64,000 nucleotides of DNA from GCA-2715645 sp042095375. Lineage in GTDB: Bacteria; Bacteroidota; Bacteroidia; Cytophagales; MED-G16. This document shows positions 44,100-52,730 of the stretch, piece after piece (position 1 is the first letter of the stretch; each line of letters begins with the position of its first letter). The notes below the pieces were generated by a model. The model was not told where the DNA came from. It made no database searches and saw nothing but the letters and a program-made list of their open reading frames with translations. The position numbers were made by a program, and so were the translations under genes. Location of the stretch: contig JBELBJ010000002.1 in assembly GCA_042095375.1 (NCBI GenBank), positions 71,469 to 135,468 of the forward strand, given 5' to 3'.

Positions 44100-45770
44100 T
44101 TATTGTGGAATTCTTATTTTCTCAACTAATTCTTCTATATGTTTTGGAGGTGGAGATGATAATTTTGAAACAATTATTGAAACAGAAAAATTACATAACA
44201 TAGCAATAGTTCCAAAACCTTCAGGAGAAATTCCAAACCACCATTCAGATTTTGGAGGAATATCACCTAACCATCCTAACTTAAACTTCATCATATAAAA
44301 TAACATAAGTGTAATACCCACAATCATTCCACTTATTGCTCCCTCTTTATTAATTCTTTTTGAAAAAATCCCTAAAATTATAGCTGGAAAGAATGAAGCA
44401 GCAGCAAGACCAAATGCTAATGCTACAACAGCTGCAACAAAATCTGGAGGGTTGTAAGCAAAATAACCAGCTATAAGAACAGCAAAGAATGCTGATAATC
44501 TAGCTATTAATAATTCATTTTTTTGGCTAATATCTGGAAGTAATATTTTTTTAATTAAATCATTAGAAATTGCTGTAGATATAACTAATAATAAACCGGC
44601 AGCAGTTGAAAGTGCAGCAGCAAGACCACCTGCAGCAACTAATGCAATAACCCATGGTGGAAGATTAGCTATCTCGGGATTAGCTAATACCATTATATCA
44701 TTATTAATTATTAACTCATTTTCATCTGAATTTATATAGTTTATAATACCATCATTGTTCTTATCTTCAAATTTAATAAGTCCAGTATTTTCCCAATTTT
44801 TAAACCATTCAGGCATTGTTAAATATTCTTTATTACTTACCGTTTCAAGTAAATTAAGTTTTGAAAATACGGAAACAGCAGGTGCAGTAGTATATAAAAT
44901 AGTTATAAATAATAAAGCTAATCCTACAGATTTTCTTGCATCACTAACCTTCCGAACAGTAAAAAACCTAACAATAACATGAGGCAATCCTGCTGTACCT
45001 ACCATTAATGCCAATGTAATGCAAAAAACATCAATTATTGATTTTGAACCAGTTGTATACTCATTAAATCCCAAGTCTTTAGATAATAAATCTAACTTTT
45101 CAAGGAGAAAAACTCCTGATCCATCGTTAAGAGTAGATCCCATACCAATTTGGGGAATAATGTTACCAGTCATTTGTAAGGAAATAAAAAATGCAGGTAA
45201 CATAAAAGCAAAGATCAAAATACAATATTGAGCAACTTGAGTATAAGTAATGCCTTTCATACCTCCTAAAATTGCATAAAATAATACTATAACCATACCA
45301 ATAATCACACCTAACTCAAAAGAAACCTCTAGAAACCTTGAAAAAACAATTCCTACACCCTGCATTTGACCAGCAACATATGTGAAAGAAACAATAAGAG
45401 CACAAAATACCGCAACTAATCTTGCATAAATAGAATAATATCTTTCTCCAATAAAATCAGGAACAGTAAATTTTCCAAAATTTCTAAGGTAGGGTGCAAC
45501 CAATAAAGCTAAAAGTACATATCCACCTGTCCATCCCATCAGGTATACTGAACCATCATAACCAGCAAAAGCAATTATTCCAGCCATAGAAATAAATGAA
45601 GCTGCAGACATCCAATCAGCTGCAGTTGCCATTCCATTGGCGAGTGGAGAAACTCCTTTACCAGCAATATAAAATTCACTAGTAGATGATGTTCTTGACC
45701 AAATTGCAATGGATATGTATATTAGAAAAGTTATTCCAACTATAATATATGTCCAGGTTTGTACATCCAT
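44100..45770 (-). CDS. Sodium:solute symporter, acetate-permease-like, large subunit
   Basis: 556 residues with about 13 membrane helices. SSF signatures of the ActP/VC_2705-type branch: SEFYIAGKGVSPLANGMATA, ADWMSAASFISMAG, FGKFTVPDFIGERYYS, LGGMKGITYTQVAQY and ALSTAAGLLLVISTAIS. A loop of about 50 residues at about 325-375 carries an acidic stretch (EDKNNDGIINYINSDENE) that looks like a calcium-binding Dx[DN]xDG element. It follows its DUF4212 partner by seven bases. Likely substrate: acetate or another short monocarboxylate. Converges with the fusion gene with three bases between. Confidence 0.9.
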   Translation of the reverse strand: MDVQTWTYIIVGITFLIYISIAIWSRTSSTSEFYIAGKGVSPLANGMATAADWMSAASFISMAGIIAFAGYDGSVYLMGWTGGYVLLALLVAPYLRNFGKFTVPDFIGERYYSIYARLVAVFCALIVSFTYVAGQMQGVGIVFSRFLEVSFELGVIIGMVIVLFYAILGGMKGITYTQVAQYCILIFAFMLPAFFISLQMTGNIIPQIGMGSTLNDGSGVFLLEKLDLLSKDLGFNEYTTGSKSIIDVFCITLALMVGTAGLPHVIVRFFTVRKVSDARKSVGLALLFITILYTTAPAVSVFSKLNLLETVSNKEYLTMPEWFKNWENTGLIKFEDKNNDGIINYINSDENELIINNDIMVLANPEIANLPPWVIALVAAGGLAAALSTAAGLLLVISTAISNDLIKKILLPDISQKNELLIARLSAFFAVLIAGYFAYNPPDFVAAVVALAFGLAAASFFPAIILGIFSKRINKEGAISGMIVGITLMLFYMMKFKLGWLGDIPPKSEWWFGISPEGFGTIAMLCNFSVSIIVSKLSSPPPKHIEELVEKIRIPQ

Positions 45771-45777
45771 ATATTAC

Positions 45778-46032
45778 CTATTTTTTATCAAATCCATATT
45801 TTTTATCTAGTTTATTTATAAGAAAAACATATATAAAAATTAAAATAACAAATACATACATTGAACCTTGTTGAGCAAACCAGAAGCCTAACTTAAAACC
45901 ACCAAACGTTATTGAGTCTAATTTTTCTTTAAATAAAATTGACAAACCAAAAGAAACAAAAAACCATATAGATAATAATATAACAACATATTTAAGGTTT
46001 TCTTTCCAGTAATTATTATTTTGACTTTTCAA
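45778..46032 (-). CDS. DUF4212 small subunit of the sodium:solute symporter
   Basis: 84 residues, two membrane helices (about 13-32 and 50-72). WKENLKYVVILLSIWF, FGGFKLGFWFAQQGSMYVFV and the charged end LDKKYGFDKK are typical of DUF4212 proteins, which are encoded immediately before ActP-like symporters. Probably an accessory subunit. Co-transcribed with 44100-45770. Divergent from the M24 gene. Confidence 0.92.
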   Translation of the reverse strand: MKSQNNNYWKENLKYVVILLSIWFFVSFGLSILFKEKLDSITFGGFKLGFWFAQQGSMYVFVILIFIYVFLINKLDKKYGFDKK

Positions 46033-46082
46033 TATGATAAAAATTTATAAATTTATACTTTCTATAAAAAAAATTAGTCGTT

Positions 46083-47414
46083 ATGAAGTTACTTAATTTA
46101 ATTCTATTAGTATTAATTAGTTTTAAAATTCATTCTCAGGATATTCTAAACTTAAAAGAGCGAGCAAAAGTTATTGAGGAAATTCAAAAAGATAGATTTG
46201 ATAACCTTTTACCAAAACTTATGGAGGAGACAGATATTGATATGTGGGTAATAATAACAAGAGAATATAATGAGGACCCAGTTATAAAAACACTACTCCC
46301 ACCAACATGGCTTAATGCTAGAAGAAGAACTATTTTAGCTTTCCACTATGATAAAAAAACAAAAAATTTAGAAAAAGTTGCAATAGCTAGATACTCATTT
46401 GGAAAAAATATTCCATCTATTTGGAATAAAGAGGAAGAACCAAATCAGATGAAGGCGCTAGCTAAATTCATTGAGGAAAAAAATCCAGATAAAATAGGAT
46501 TAAATTTTTCAGATCATTTTGCATTAGCTGATGGAATAGTTAAAACCGATTATGAATTACTATTAGATAATTTACCAACTAAATTATCTAATAAAGTAGT
46601 CTCAGCAGAGGAACTTGCCATAAGATGGATTGAAACTCGAACAGAAAAAGAAATGATTATTTATGATCAATTAGTAGAAATAACACATGGTATTATAAAT
46701 GAAGCTTTTTCAACAAATGTAATAACACCCGGAGTTACTTCAACTAATGATGTTGTCTGGTGGATGAGAGAAAAGGTAAAAAAACTAGGTCTTAAAACTT
46801 GGTTTCATCCAACAATTGATGTTCAAAGAAATGAGATAAGTGATTTGTATGGTTTTGATGGAGAATCTAAATTCGATATAATTTTACCTGGTGATCTAGT
46901 TCATTGTGATTTTGGTATATCTTATTTAACATTAAATACTGATTGTCAAGAACTTGCTTATGTATTAAAACCAAATGAAACTAAAGCACCAGACTATCTT
47001 GTTAAGGCATTAGACGAAGGAAATAGAGTTCAAGATATTTTCACTGATCTATTTAAATACAAAAAAACTGGTAATCAAATACTAAAAGAGGCATTAGAAC
47101 AAGGAAAAAATGAGGGATTAAGACCTCAAATTTATACCCATCCTTTAGGAACCTTTGGACATTCCGCAGGAACTACTTTAGGTATGTGGGATTCTCAAAG
47201 TGGTGTTCCTTTTACTGGCGATTTTCCGATGAATTATAATACTGTATATGCAATTGAATTAAACACTAAGGTGTTTATTAAAGAATGGAATAAAGATATT
47301 AGAATAATGCTCGAAGAAGCAGGTGTATTTGAGAAAACAGGTTTTAGATATGTAAACGGAAGACAGACTGAATTAATTTTGGTTGGGAGTAAAAGAAACC
47401 ATTTAGGAAATTAA
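46083..47414 (+). CDS. Exported M24-family (Xaa-Pro) peptidase
   Basis: 443 residues. Signal peptide (ends KIHSQ). An N-terminal creatinase-like domain spans about 20-195 and a pita-bread metallopeptidase domain about 200-440. Metal ligands: Asp in LVHCDFGI, Asp in LNTDCQELA, His in GTFGHSAGTT, Glu in YAIELNTK. Cleaves X-Pro bonds, complementing the proline-handling S9 enzyme. The shared TTAA at the end overlaps the stop of the convergent TIM-barrel gene. Confidence 0.88.
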   Translation: MKLLNLILLVLISFKIHSQDILNLKERAKVIEEIQKDRFDNLLPKLMEETDIDMWVIITREYNEDPVIKTLLPPTWLNARRRTILAFHYDKKTKNLEKVAIARYSFGKNIPSIWNKEEEPNQMKALAKFIEEKNPDKIGLNFSDHFALADGIVKTDYELLLDNLPTKLSNKVVSAEELAIRWIETRTEKEMIIYDQLVEITHGIINEAFSTNVITPGVTSTNDVVWWMREKVKKLGLKTWFHPTIDVQRNEISDLYGFDGESKFDIILPGDLVHCDFGISYLTLNTDCQELAYVLKPNETKAPDYLVKALDEGNRVQDIFTDLFKYKKTGNQILKEALEQGKNEGLRPQIYTHPLGTFGHSAGTTLGMWDSQSGVPFTGDFPMNYNTVYAIELNTKVFIKEWNKDIRIMLEEAGVFEKTGFRYVNGRQTELILVGSKRNHLGN

Positions 47415-48307
47415 AAAGAGTCTACTTTCAAATAAGCATCGACTAATGCTTTTTCTCCTTCAGCACCTTGTATAGAATTACCATGTTCCATACCAAGGAT
47501 ACCATCATAACCTTTTTCATATATAAACTTAAATACATTTTGATAATTTATTTCACCAGTAGTTGGTTCCTTTCTACCAGGATTATCTCCAATTTGGAAA
47601 TATGCAATTTCATCCCATGTATCATCTATATTAGGAATTAAATTACCCTCTTGAATTTGCTGATGATAAATATCAAATAAAATTTTACATGATGGAGAAT
47701 CTACTGCTTTACAAATTTGAAAAGCTTGAGGGCTTTCTGTTAGAAATAACCCTGGATGATCTCTAAAGTTTAAAGGTTCTAATACCATCACCAAATTATG
47801 AGGTTCTAAAATATCAGATGCTCTTTTTAGAGTTTCAATTACATTTGAAGTTTGGTAAGACATATCTTTTCTTAGATCTAAATTTCCAGGGACCACTGTC
47901 ATCCATTTAGCATTTACTCTTTTAGCTACTTCTACAGAATTCTTAATATCATTTAAAAAATCATTTCTATAATCATCATCTCCACTAGAAAGGTTAGGCT
48001 TATCCCAATATATTTTATGGGCTACAAAAACACCCATTTTCATTCCTCTTTTGACTAAAGTTTTAGATATTTTTTCTTGAAGGGCTATTGATCTTGATTT
48101 CATACCATTATCCTCGAAAGATCTAAAACCAAGATCAGCCATATAATTAATTTGATCTATAGGATCATCACCCACACTATTTTTGAACATACCCAAATGT
48201 GGTGCATAATTCAATTTGAAATTATTTTTTGATAAAACATTAAATGGAAATAATGCCCCAATCGATAATGCAAAAGAAAATTTATTAATAAAAGTCCTTC
48301 TAATCAT
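47411..48307 (-). CDS. Exported TIM-barrel isomerase/epimerase-like protein
   Basis: 298 residues. The N terminus RRTFINKFSFALSIGALF with cleavage near VLSK indicates export. Sugar-phosphate isomerase/epimerase (AP-endonuclease-2) barrel of the hydroxypyruvate-isomerase type: YMADLGFRSFEDNG, VVPGNLDLR, MVLEPLNFRDHPG, CKILFDIYHQQI, YFQIGDNPGRKEPTTGE and GILGMEHGNS give the Glu, Asp, His and Glu metal ligands. Nine bases after the exported Gfo/Idh gene, so they form a pair. Expected to act on a sugar or keto-sugar in the periplasm. Confidence 0.85.
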   Translation of the reverse strand: MIRRTFINKFSFALSIGALFPFNVLSKNNFKLNYAPHLGMFKNSVGDDPIDQINYMADLGFRSFEDNGMKSRSIALQEKISKTLVKRGMKMGVFVAHKIYWDKPNLSSGDDDYRNDFLNDIKNSVEVAKRVNAKWMTVVPGNLDLRKDMSYQTSNVIETLKRASDILEPHNLVMVLEPLNFRDHPGLFLTESPQAFQICKAVDSPSCKILFDIYHQQIQEGNLIPNIDDTWDEIAYFQIGDNPGRKEPTTGEINYQNVFKFIYEKGYDGILGMEHGNSIQGAEGEKALVDAYLKVDSF

Positions 48308-48316
48308 AAATCCTTA

Positions 48317-49627
48317 TTAAATAAATTTAGTTTTTCCTGGAACAGGAATTTTATAATTCCCATTAGAATCAGGTAAAGTTGGAGCTTTGGAATCCCAAGA
48401 CAAATTATCTGGCACTAAATTTTCTTTAGAATTCATAATTTGATTCCAAGTAATTTTCTTTCCAGTATAAGTTGCCATTCTACCCATAATTGCTGACAAA
48501 GTACTTTTAGCTGCATTTTCTGTGTCTGATATTACTTCACCATTTCTTATAGATTGAAATAATTTATCATGTTCAACCTGATATGGGTTTGGATCATCTG
48601 ACCAAGATCTAGGATATTTATAAGTAAGTTCTTTATTTAAATCAAAAATTTCACCTTTTCCCAAAACAATAGAGCCATTTGAGCCTTGAAAAACTTCATC
48701 AACTCTACTTTCAGTTCCCTTTTGATGTCTACACTGGCTTGATACAACAGCACCACTCGGGTAATGAAATTCTACAAAATGATGATCGAATATCTGACCA
48801 TGTTCCTTTCCATTTCTTACTTCTCTCCCACCCATTCCTTGTGCATGTGATGGATATTCTCCAATAAACCAATTGGCAACATCTATATTATGAATATGTT
48901 GCTCTAGAATATGATCTCCACATATCCATGTAAAGTAGTACCAGTTTCTCATTTGATATTCAAGCTCTTTTTGATTAGGTTTTCTATTATTTGACCATAC
49001 ACCGCCATCTTTCCAATAAACTTGTCCGGAAACAATTTTCCCAATATCTCCCGATTTTACTTTATTATATAGATCGATATATTTATTCTCATAATGTCTT
49101 TGTAAACCTACAACTACATTTAATTTTTTTTCTTTTGCTTTACGTGCCACTTCTAAAACCCTTCTTACACCAGTAGCATCTGTTGCCAATGGTTTTTCCA
49201 TAAATATATGTTTATCATTATTTACTGCATACTCAAAATGTTGGGGTCTAAAACCGGGTGGTGTTGTAAGAATAACGACATCACATAAATCAATTGCTTT
49301 TTTATAGGCATCGAAACCTACAAATAAATTTTTTTCTTTGATTTTAATTTTTCTTGAATCCCCGAAGTGATCATTTATTCCTTTAAGACTTGAATCTATT
49401 CTATCTCTAAATGTATCCGCCATTGAGACAAGCTCAACATTATCATCAGCTGTTAACGCTTGAACAACAGCACCAGATCCTCTTCCTCCACATCCCACAA
49501 CGGCTAAATTTAATTTTTTATTTTCATTGACATTAGCAAATGATTCAATAGCAATATTAGATGCTATTACTCCACTAGTTATCGCTGCTGTCTTTTTTAC
49601 AAAACTTCTTCTTGATTCCTTTTTCAT
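48317..49627 (-). CDS. Tat-exported Gfo/Idh/MocA oxidoreductase
   Basis: 436 residues. Twin-arginine signal ESRRSFVKKTAAITSG. Rossmann motif LAVVGCGGRGSGAVVQ, catalytic motif FMEKPLATD, and the C-terminal domain with WICGDHILEQHIHNIDVANW and HFVEFHYPSG. Exported members of this family resemble glucose-fructose oxidoreductase, which keeps its cofactor bound and folds before Tat export. That fits the Tat signal here (family knowledge). Likely an oxidoreductase of a sugar or glycoside, working with the TIM-barrel protein downstream. Substrate unknown. Confidence 0.88.
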   Translation of the reverse strand: MKKESRRSFVKKTAAITSGVIASNIAIESFANVNENKKLNLAVVGCGGRGSGAVVQALTADDNVELVSMADTFRDRIDSSLKGINDHFGDSRKIKIKEKNLFVGFDAYKKAIDLCDVVILTTPPGFRPQHFEYAVNNDKHIFMEKPLATDATGVRRVLEVARKAKEKKLNVVVGLQRHYENKYIDLYNKVKSGDIGKIVSGQVYWKDGGVWSNNRKPNQKELEYQMRNWYYFTWICGDHILEQHIHNIDVANWFIGEYPSHAQGMGGREVRNGKEHGQIFDHHFVEFHYPSGAVVSSQCRHQKGTESRVDEVFQGSNGSIVLGKGEIFDLNKELTYKYPRSWSDDPNPYQVEHDKLFQSIRNGEVISDTENAAKSTLSAIMGRMATYTGKKITWNQIMNSKENLVPDNLSWDSKAPTLPDSNGNYKIPVPGKTKFI

Positions 49628-49667
49628 ATTTTGGTCATTTAGTATTTAATTAATTTATAAATAATTA

Positions 49668-50597
49668 TTAATTATTCCAAAACATATTTCCCAGTGATTC
49701 AGAATCTTTTTTATTTACTCTCACTATTCTAAATCCAATATCAGGAGCGTCAGTATTCCACCATTGACTTTTTGGTATTTGAGGATCTCTTTTTTGTAAT
49801 GAATTATCAGAATAAAATCGTTTGTGGGTTAATAAATAAGTTGGATCATCATTCCATGAACCTCCTCTATAAACTTTTGGATATTTACTTTCATTAAAAA
49901 TAAAAGGATCTTTTCTTAATTTTTTTGATTTAAAAATATTATCATCATATGAATCAGCTACCCATTCAGATACATTTCCCAACATATCGTTTAGTCCCCA
50001 TTTATTAGACTTTTTTAGACCTACCTTATGATACTTTTGATTTGAATTTTCTTTATGCCATGCATAAAAAGATAAAGAATCAATATTATTTCCATATGAA
50101 TACTCATTATTTGACCCTGCTTTACAAGCATATTCCCATTCTGCTTCTGTCGGAAGTCTATATAAATTACCAGTTACCGATGAAAGCCATTGACAAAATC
50201 TTGATGCAGCAAAATGAGTCATATTAACAGCAGGAAAACCCTCTTTTCCCATACCAAAACTCATATCAGTATATGGAACAGTTGGACCTGAAAATCCATC
50301 AATTGTAATTATATCATTTTTAGTTTTAATTATTAAGTCAGTATTTTCAAATGATTCATCAACAAATAATTGATAAATATCCCAAGTAATTTCATATTTA
50401 GACATCCAAAAAGATGAAATTTGAGTATTTAAATTTGATTTTTTATTACCCATTGTATATTCTCCACCTCTAATAAATATCATATCAATTGATAAATCAA
50501 CATTTGGAATTTTTTCTGAATAATTAGATTTATCAAAATTTTGAAATAAAAAATTGATGAATATTAATTGTAAAATTATTTGACTAATTATTATCAT
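49668..50597 (-). CDS. Exported formylglycine-generating-enzyme (SUMF1) domain protein
   Basis: 309 residues. N-terminal hydrophobic segment (about 1-20) for export or anchoring. The FGE/SUMF1 domain runs at about 35-300: FIRGGEYTMGNKKS, FWMSKYEITWDIYQLF, PAVNMTHFAASRFCQWLS, YRLPTEAEWEYACKAG, LNDMLGNVSEWVADSYD, VYRGGSWNDDP and PDIGFRIVR. The copper-binding Cys pair of true formylglycine-generating enzymes is not evident and no sulfatase is in the window, so a different role in the envelope is likely. The start follows the upstream stop directly. Confidence 0.85.
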   Translation of the reverse strand: MIIISQIILQLIFINFLFQNFDKSNYSEKIPNVDLSIDMIFIRGGEYTMGNKKSNLNTQISSFWMSKYEITWDIYQLFVDESFENTDLIIKTKNDIITIDGFSGPTVPYTDMSFGMGKEGFPAVNMTHFAASRFCQWLSSVTGNLYRLPTEAEWEYACKAGSNNEYSYGNNIDSLSFYAWHKENSNQKYHKVGLKKSNKWGLNDMLGNVSEWVADSYDDNIFKSKKLRKDPFIFNESKYPKVYRGGSWNDDPTYLLTHKRFYSDNSLQKRDPQIPKSQWWNTDAPDIGFRIVRVNKKDSESLGNMFWNN

Positions 50598-51800
50598 TTA
50601 AAAAGTTAATTCAAAACTAAGCCCAGCATTCTCTCTAAGTCTTTTTAATAATTTATCTCCCATTGAATGAGAAGGAGTAACAACACCATAGTTACTTGGT
50701 AAATCATCAAAGGCAAGACACAAAGCTGATTCAGCAAGTATTTTTGATGTTGAACCATATCCAGGATCGCTATCACCTATTACTTTAGCAAGTACTATCG
50801 AATTGTCCTTTAATTTTATGTAAAATCTTAAATTATAAAAACCTTGTTCTCTATTTTTAATTCCCGGTCCCTCACCTGGTTTCGGCATAAAATAATCGAC
50901 AAATTTTTTGATAAATGAATTAGGATTTATACTTACTATTGCTAGTGGTAATGCTGTTATTACTGCCTTAATAAGTCCTTTAGGACCTTTTCCTGCAATC
51001 ATTGCTTCTTCATATATAAAATCTTTACCGTAATGAAAATTAGATAATGCATTGCTTCTTCTTACAATTTTTGTATTAATTCCAGCCATAAGAAAAGGGT
51101 AAATCCAACTACCAGAAATATCATCAAACATAATTTTTTGTAAGTCTTTCTTATCATCACCTTCCATTTTATCTATTGGATTAAGTCCATATGGGTTCTT
51201 AAGAACCCTAAATACATCCTTATCTTTATATGCTTCTTTTAATAAATTATTTAAACTCTTATACGTTCCGCCACTAATACCACCTCTTATACCTGCAACC
51301 CTCATTTTTATCTCTTGAGCATGTAAGTTTAATTTACTAAGTTCACTTTGAATAAAATAAACACCCATATCTGAAGGAACAGAATCAAAACCGCAAGAAT
51401 TCACAATTTTGATTTTTTTCGTTTTTGCATCCTCATGAAATCTATCAATTAGTGATCTAATCCAATGAACCTCACCTGTTATATCACAATAATTAGTACT
51501 ATATTTTACACATAGCTCAACAAGTAATGATCCATAAAGTGAATAAGGGCCAACTGTTGAACAAATAACTTTAGTTTTCTCAACAATTAATGATAAGGAT
51601 TTTTTATCAAAACTATCAGCAATAAGAATTGGTATTTTTTTATCTGCTACCTCTAATCTAATATTTTCTAATTTTTCTTTATTTCTACCTGCAATAGCCC
51701 ATTTAATTTTATTAGATCCAAATTTTTTGAAAAAATATTCAGTAACTAATTTTCCAGTAAATGAAGATGCTCCCCAAATAACAATGTCAAAACGATTCAT
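50598..51800 (-). CDS. Saccharopine-dehydrogenase-like / trans-acting enoyl reductase family protein
   Basis: 400 residues. N-terminal Rossmann domain FDIVIWGASSFTGKLVTEYF, WAIAGRNKEKLENI, STVGPYSLYGSLLVELC and YCDITGEVHWIRSLID, then SCGFDSVPSDMGVYF and a catalytic-type C-terminal domain (GISGGTYKSL, GEGPGIKNREQGFYNL, GDSDPGYGSTSKILAES). This is the group of trans-acting enoyl reductases and SCCPDH-like proteins. The substrate, possibly a lipid intermediate, is not known. No nucleotide gap to the SUMF1 gene. Confidence 0.85.
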   Translation of the reverse strand: MNRFDIVIWGASSFTGKLVTEYFFKKFGSNKIKWAIAGRNKEKLENIRLEVADKKIPILIADSFDKKSLSLIVEKTKVICSTVGPYSLYGSLLVELCVKYSTNYCDITGEVHWIRSLIDRFHEDAKTKKIKIVNSCGFDSVPSDMGVYFIQSELSKLNLHAQEIKMRVAGIRGGISGGTYKSLNNLLKEAYKDKDVFRVLKNPYGLNPIDKMEGDDKKDLQKIMFDDISGSWIYPFLMAGINTKIVRRSNALSNFHYGKDFIYEEAMIAGKGPKGLIKAVITALPLAIVSINPNSFIKKFVDYFMPKPGEGPGIKNREQGFYNLRFYIKLKDNSIVLAKVIGDSDPGYGSTSKILAESALCLAFDDLPSNYGVVTPSHSMGDKLLKRLRENAGLSFELTF

Positions 51801-51818
51801 AAATTCTAAAATAAAAAA

Positions 51819-51850
51819 AAACGGTTATACTATATGTAGTTTAACCGTTT
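51819..51850. terminator. Bidirectional hairpin between tRNA-Asn and the saccharopine-dehydrogenase-like gene
   Basis: Perfect nine-pair stem AAACGGTTA (51819-51827) with TAACCGTTT (51842-51850) and a 14-base loop. It is preceded by A-rich DNA on one side and followed by AATTTTT on the other. On the minus strand it lies just after the 3' end of the tRNA-Asn gene, so it mainly terminates the tRNA transcript. Confidence 0.75.
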
Positions 51851-51860
51851 AATTTTTAAG

Positions 51861-51934
51861 CGCCTTCTCTAGGACTCGAACCTAGGACCAATAGATTAAC
51901 AGTCTACTGCTCTAACCAACTGAGCTAAGAAGGC
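51861..51934 (-). tRNA. tRNA-Asn(GTT)
   Basis: Read on the complement, the cloverleaf has acceptor stem GCCTTCT/AGAAGGC, D arm TAGCTCAGTTGGTTAGAGCA, anticodon loop CTGTTAA (anticodon GTT), T arm CCTAG-GTTCGAGT-CCTAG, and discriminator G as expected for tRNA-Asn. CCA not encoded. Followed by a strong hairpin. No integrase or duplicated tRNA end is visible, so no evidence of use as an attachment site. Confidence 0.95.
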
Positions 51935-52155
51935 TAAAAGAATCGTTTGCAATATTAATCTGTCAAGATTAAATCTGCAATACAAAAATAAATAAATTAG
52001 TTAATGGTTTTTATTTATCAATTAATGACATTATGTCACTAAAATGAAATAAACGAATATATAAATGACATTATGTCATTAAAATCTTTAATTTTTTAAT
52101 TCGGCATAATTTTTTCAATATGTAATAGTGAATGTAAAATTTAAATTTAATTATT
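51935..52155. other. Intergenic region between tRNA-Asn and hsp20
   Basis: 221 bases without a gene. It holds the tRNA-Asn promoter region (a -7-like TATTTTTG on the minus strand at 51983-51990, without a correctly spaced TTG), two palindromic operator candidates (listed separately), and the hsp20 leader. No open reading frame of note. Confidence 0.6.
52026..52078. promoter_or_regulatory. Two palindromic operator candidates upstream of hsp20
   Basis: The 13-base palindrome TGACATTATGTCA occurs at 52026-52038 and again at 52066-52078, starts exactly 40 bases apart. The flanks are also nearly identical: over 22 bases from the two A residues before each copy, only one position differs. Distance from the second copy to the hsp20 ATG is 77 bases. 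Exact spacing of about four helical turns suggests two dimers bound on one face of the helix. The binding protein is unknown; a heat-shock or stress regulator is a reasonable guess. Confidence 0.65.
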
Positions 52156-52596
52156 ATGACAAAATTAATATTAAGACCTTCTAATAACTATTTATCGTCC
52201 CTTTGGAATGATAATATATTTGATGATTTTTTTAACGATTCATTATTTTTTAAAAGTAACTTCAGAAATGAATTTACACCAAATGTAGATATTGCTGAAA
52301 CTGATATATCATTTGAATTTAGTTTTGATTTGCCAGGAGTAAAAAAATCAGATCTTTCAATTGAAATGAATAATGGAAACATTATAATTTCTGGTGAAAG
52401 AAAAATGAGAAACAATAAAAATGGTAAAAACTATCATTCATTGGAATCAAGATATGGTAAATTTTCAAGAAGTTTTGAACTTCCTACGGGAATAAATGAA
52501 AATAAAATTGATGCAAAATTTACAGATGGAATTCTAAATATTAGCATTCCAAAAGATGAAAAAAAAGTAGTTAAAAATACTATTCAGATAAAATAA
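52156..52596 (+). CDS. Hsp20/alpha-crystallin small heat-shock protein
   Basis: 146 residues, normal length. Alpha-crystallin domain at about 45-135: TPNVDIAETDISFEFSFDLP, GVKKSDLSIEMNNGNIIISGE, YGKFSRSFELPTGINENKID and FTDGILNISIPKDE. Short C-terminal NTIQIK carries the I-x-I motif for oligomer assembly. ATP-independent holdase in the cytoplasm. Monocistronic: a palindrome pair upstream and a strong terminator downstream. Followed by degP, another protein-quality gene with its own promoter box. Confidence 0.95.
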   Translation: MTKLILRPSNNYLSSLWNDNIFDDFFNDSLFFKSNFRNEFTPNVDIAETDISFEFSFDLPGVKKSDLSIEMNNGNIIISGERKMRNNKNGKNYHSLESRYGKFSRSFELPTGINENKIDAKFTDGILNISIPKDEKKVVKNTIQIK

Positions 52597-52613
52597 GAAG
52601 GTTATATCTATAC

Positions 52614-52647
52614 AAAAAAAGGGATAATAATTATTATCCCTTTTTTT
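52614..52647 (+). terminator. Rho-independent terminator of hsp20
   Basis: GGGATAAT with ATTATCCC (52621-52640) and a four-base loop, flanked by an A run before and seven T after. Fully paired including the flanking A/T run, so it can work in both directions. Confidence 0.9.
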
Positions 52648-52704
52648 ATGTTAAACAATGTTAATATCGATATCCTATTTATAGTTTATTTCGTTATAGC
52701 GTTA

Positions 52705-52712
52705 TAAATTTG
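52705..52712 (+). promoter_or_regulatory. -7 box of degP
   Basis: TAAATTTG matches TAnnTTTG, 18 bases before the degP ATG. Just upstream the heptamer CGTTATA occurs twice (52692-52698 and 52700-52706), overlapping the box. No TTG at the expected -33 position. Confidence 0.45.
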
Positions 52713-52730
52713 TAAAAAATTATTTTTAAA

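Noticed and set aside
49668..50597. True sulfatase-activating formylglycine-generating enzyme
   Set aside because: Domain present, but no evident catalytic Cys pair and no sulfatase in the window.
51861..51934. tRNA-Asn as an integration site for a mobile element
   Set aside because: No integrase, no partial tRNA copy and no compositional change nearby.
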